The notes under the pieces: model-generated
Told to the model about the DNA's origin: nothing
The model's database searches: none
What the model saw: only the letters and a program-made list of their open reading frames with translations
DNA from: Deltaproteobacteria bacterium
GTDB lineage: Bacteria; Desulfobacterota; Deferrimicrobia; Deferrimicrobiales; Deferrimicrobiaceae
Assembly (NCBI GenBank): GCA_017889845.1
Contig: JAGGAJ010000086.1
Location: 1-7,452 of the forward strand
Length of the DNA: 7,452 nucleotides
Direction: 5' to 3'
Program-made: the position numbers and the translations under genes
Shown: piece after piece, positions 6,103-7,452 of the stretch
How the letters are laid out: each line of letters starts with the position of its first letter
How positions within the stretch are numbered: position 1 is the stretch's first letter

Positions 6103-7178
6103 ACGGGACCGCGACGGGCGAGGCCCTGCGGCTCCTGACGAAGGGGAACGAGGCGATCTGCCTGGGCGCGATCGCTGCAGGGTGCCGGCACTACTACGGG
6201 TACCCGATCACGCCGCAGAACGACATCCCGGAATACATGGCGGCGCGGCTCCCCGCCATCGGCGGAACCTTCCTGCAGGCCGAGAGCGAGGTGGCCACGA
6301 TCAACTTCCTCCTCGGCACCGCCGCCTCCGGGAAACGGGTGATGACCTCCTCGTCGGGCCCCGGCATCTCCCTGATGCAGGAGGGGCTCTCCTACATGGC
6401 GGGTTCGGAGCTTCCGGCCGTGATCGTCAACATCTCCCGCTCGGGGCCGGGACTCGGCGGAATCGCCCCGTCGCAGGGGGATTACTTCCAGGCGGTCAAG
6501 GGAGGCGGGCACGGCGGATACCGGCTCATCGTGCTGGCGCCCCACTCGGTGCAGGAGATGTACTCCCTCACCATGCTGGCGTTCGACCTCGCGGACAAGT
6601 ACCGCAATCCGGTTTTTCTGCTGGGGGACGCCATCATCGGCCAGATGAAGGAACCGTTCGTCCCCACCCCGTACGACGCGTCTTTCCCGCAGGAGAAGCC
6701 GTGGGCGCTCACGGGGTGCAGGGGGCGGGAGCGGCAGAACCTGAAGTCGCTGTACCTGAAGGACAACGCGATCGAGGTCCACAACTGGAAGCTCCACGGG
6801 AAATACGAGGCGATGCGCCAGACGGAGGCGCGCGCCGAGTCGTATCTCCTTTCCGGCGCGAAGATCGCGGTCGTCGCCTTCGGGACGGCGGCCCGGGTGA
6901 GCAAGACGGCGATCCAGTGGGCCCGGAAAGAGGGCATCCCGGCCGGCATGCTGCGGCCGATCACCCTCTTCCCGTTTCCGGAGCGGGAGGTGCAGGAAAT
7001 CGCCCGGACCGCGGACAGGCTGCTCGTTGTCGAGATGAACACGGGCCAGATGGTGGAGGACGTGAAGATCTGCACTCCACACCACGATAAAATCGGGTTC
7101 TTCGGAAAGCCGTGCGCCATGCCGACGCCCGAGGAGATCCTCGACCGGATCCGGGCGCTTGCGGGGAGGAAGGGATGA
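6099..7178 (+). CDS. vorB: 2-oxoacid:ferredoxin oxidoreductase alpha subunit (VorB/KorA type)
   Basis: A 359-residue alpha subunit that pairs with the TPP-binding beta subunit to oxidise a 2-oxoacid with CoA and ferredoxin to acyl-CoA and CO2, reversibly. The PFOR domain I core is visible: KGNEAICLGAIAAGCRHYYG (15-34), YPITP (35-39), FLQAESEVATINFLLGTAAS (58-77) with the conserved Glu62/Glu64, TSSSGPGISLMQEG (83-96), NISRSGPGLGGIAPSQGDYF (111-130) and KGGGHGGYRLIVLAP (134-148). PFOR domain II follows from about residue 255 (KIAVVAFGTAARVSKTAIQW) with MLRPITLFPFPE (284-295) and VVEMNTGQMVEDV (310-322). These match the family annotated as 2-ketoisovalerate:ferredoxin oxidoreductase VorB. The same subunit type also occurs in 2-oxoglutarate enzymes (KorA), so the substrate is unsettled. 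The ATG overlaps the delta stop and there is no strong Shine-Dalgarno, so coupled translation is likely. Confidence 0.93.
   Translation: MNGTATGEALRLLTKGNEAICLGAIAAGCRHYYGYPITPQNDIPEYMAARLPAIGGTFLQAESEVATINFLLGTAASGKRVMTSSSGPGISLMQEGLSYMAGSELPAVIVNISRSGPGLGGIAPSQGDYFQAVKGGGHGGYRLIVLAPHSVQEMYSLTMLAFDLADKYRNPVFLLGDAIIGQMKEPFVPTPYDASFPQEKPWALTGCRGRERQNLKSLYLKDNAIEVHNWKLHGKYEAMRQTEARAESYLLSGAKIAVVAFGTAARVSKTAIQWARKEGIPAGMLRPITLFPFPEREVQEIARTADRLLVVEMNTGQMVEDVKICTPHHDKIGFFGKPCAMPTPEEILDRIRALAGRKG
7163..7171 (+). promoter_or_regulatory. Shine-Dalgarno for the beta subunit gene
   Basis: GGGGAGGAA lies a few bases upstream of ATG 7175, inside the last codons of the alpha subunit gene. With the ATGA overlap it supports the beta subunit start. 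Confidence 0.6.
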
Positions 7179-7452
7179 AACCGGACGCGAAGCCGCAATT
7201 CACGAAGGCCGTTTTCGAACGGCCCCGCAGCCTCGTGGACGTGAAGACCCACTTTTGCCCGGGGTGCCACCACGGGACGATCCACCGCATCGTGGCGGAG
7301 TGCATCGACCGGTACGGCGTTCGGGAGAACACGGTCGGCGTGGCGTGCGTCGGCTGCTCGGTCTTCCTGTACGACTACATCGACGTGGACGTGGTGGAGG
7401 CCCCCCACGGGCGGGCGCCCGCCGTGGCCACGGGAGTCAAGCGGGCCCAGCC
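7175..7452 (+). CDS. 2-oxoacid:ferredoxin oxidoreductase beta (TPP-binding) subunit, 3' truncated
   Basis: The first 92 codons of a gene that runs off the right edge with no stop. The start ATG overlaps the alpha-subunit stop as ATGA. The visible part contains HFCPGCHHGTIHRIVAE (residues 26-42). Cys28 and Cys31 would be the first two ligands of the single [4Fe-4S] cluster in beta subunits of this family, and Cys61 in CVGCSVF would be the third. EAPHGRAPAVATGVKRA (75-91) is the highly conserved block before the TPP/Mg-binding GDGD region, which lies beyond the window. The family is normally 250-290 residues, so about a third is present. It forms the active site with the alpha subunit. The gene is named korB, vorA or similar in different genomes, so no symbol is given. 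A gamma subunit gene is expected next. Confidence 0.93.
   Translation, partial: MKPDAKPQFTKAVFERPRSLVDVKTHFCPGCHHGTIHRIVAECIDRYGVRENTVGVACVGCSVFLYDYIDVDVVEAPHGRAPAVATGVKRAQ

Noticed and set aside
1..7452. CRISPR arrays, insertion sequences, tRNA genes, riboswitches, intrinsic terminators
   Set aside because: Reading both strands found no repeated spacer pattern, transposase motifs, tRNA cloverleaf or GC stem followed by a T-run. Non-coding DNA is limited to gaps of at most 28 bp.

Overview
The window is a densely packed, fully co-directional (+ strand) stretch of high-G+C bacterial DNA (roughly two thirds G+C by eye, with most third codon positions G or C). It holds eight genes. The first lacks its 5' end and the last lacks its 3' end. 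The largest intergenic gap is 28 bp and three junctions are 4-base ATGA stop/start overlaps, so the whole window reads like one operon or two abutting ones. I see no rRNA, tRNA, mobile element, CRISPR array, convincing terminator or internal promoter. An AlaC-type aminotransferase next to hom, and a multi-subunit 2-oxoacid:ferredoxin oxidoreductase, suggest an anaerobic or microaerophilic bacterium. From memory the gene order recalls Geobacter-like Desulfuromonadota and related deltaproteobacterial lineages. That placement is an inference from gene content, not from a search.

Region 1 (1-4463) is an aspartate-family / threonine module: alanine aminotransferase (alaC, 5'-truncated), homoserine dehydrogenase with a C-terminal ACT domain (hom), threonine synthase (thrC), and an ApgM-type alkaline-phosphatase-superfamily metalloenzyme. 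Threonine synthesis from homoserine needs a homoserine kinase, and no GHMP-type thrB is present. The ApgM-like protein belongs to the branch known as 'proposed homoserine kinase', so the module probably encodes the complete aspartate-semialdehyde-to-threonine path with a non-canonical kinase.

Region 2 (4477-5860) carries a small hotdog-fold YbgC/FadM-type acyl-CoA thioesterase and a class II fructose-1,6-bisphosphatase (glpX), a gluconeogenic enzyme whose metal-ligand residues are all visible.

Region 3 (5872-7452) is the start of a 2-oxoacid:ferredoxin oxidoreductase operon in the order delta (two [4Fe-4S] ferredoxin-like subunit), alpha (VorB/KorA type), beta (TPP-binding, cut by the window end). 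A gamma subunit is expected just downstream. The enzyme reversibly links a 2-oxoacid, CoA and ferredoxin to an acyl-CoA. Together with GlpX it fits a cell running ferredoxin-dependent central carbon metabolism and gluconeogenesis. The window is mostly well-known metabolism. The point most worth attention is the likely ApgM-type homoserine kinase.
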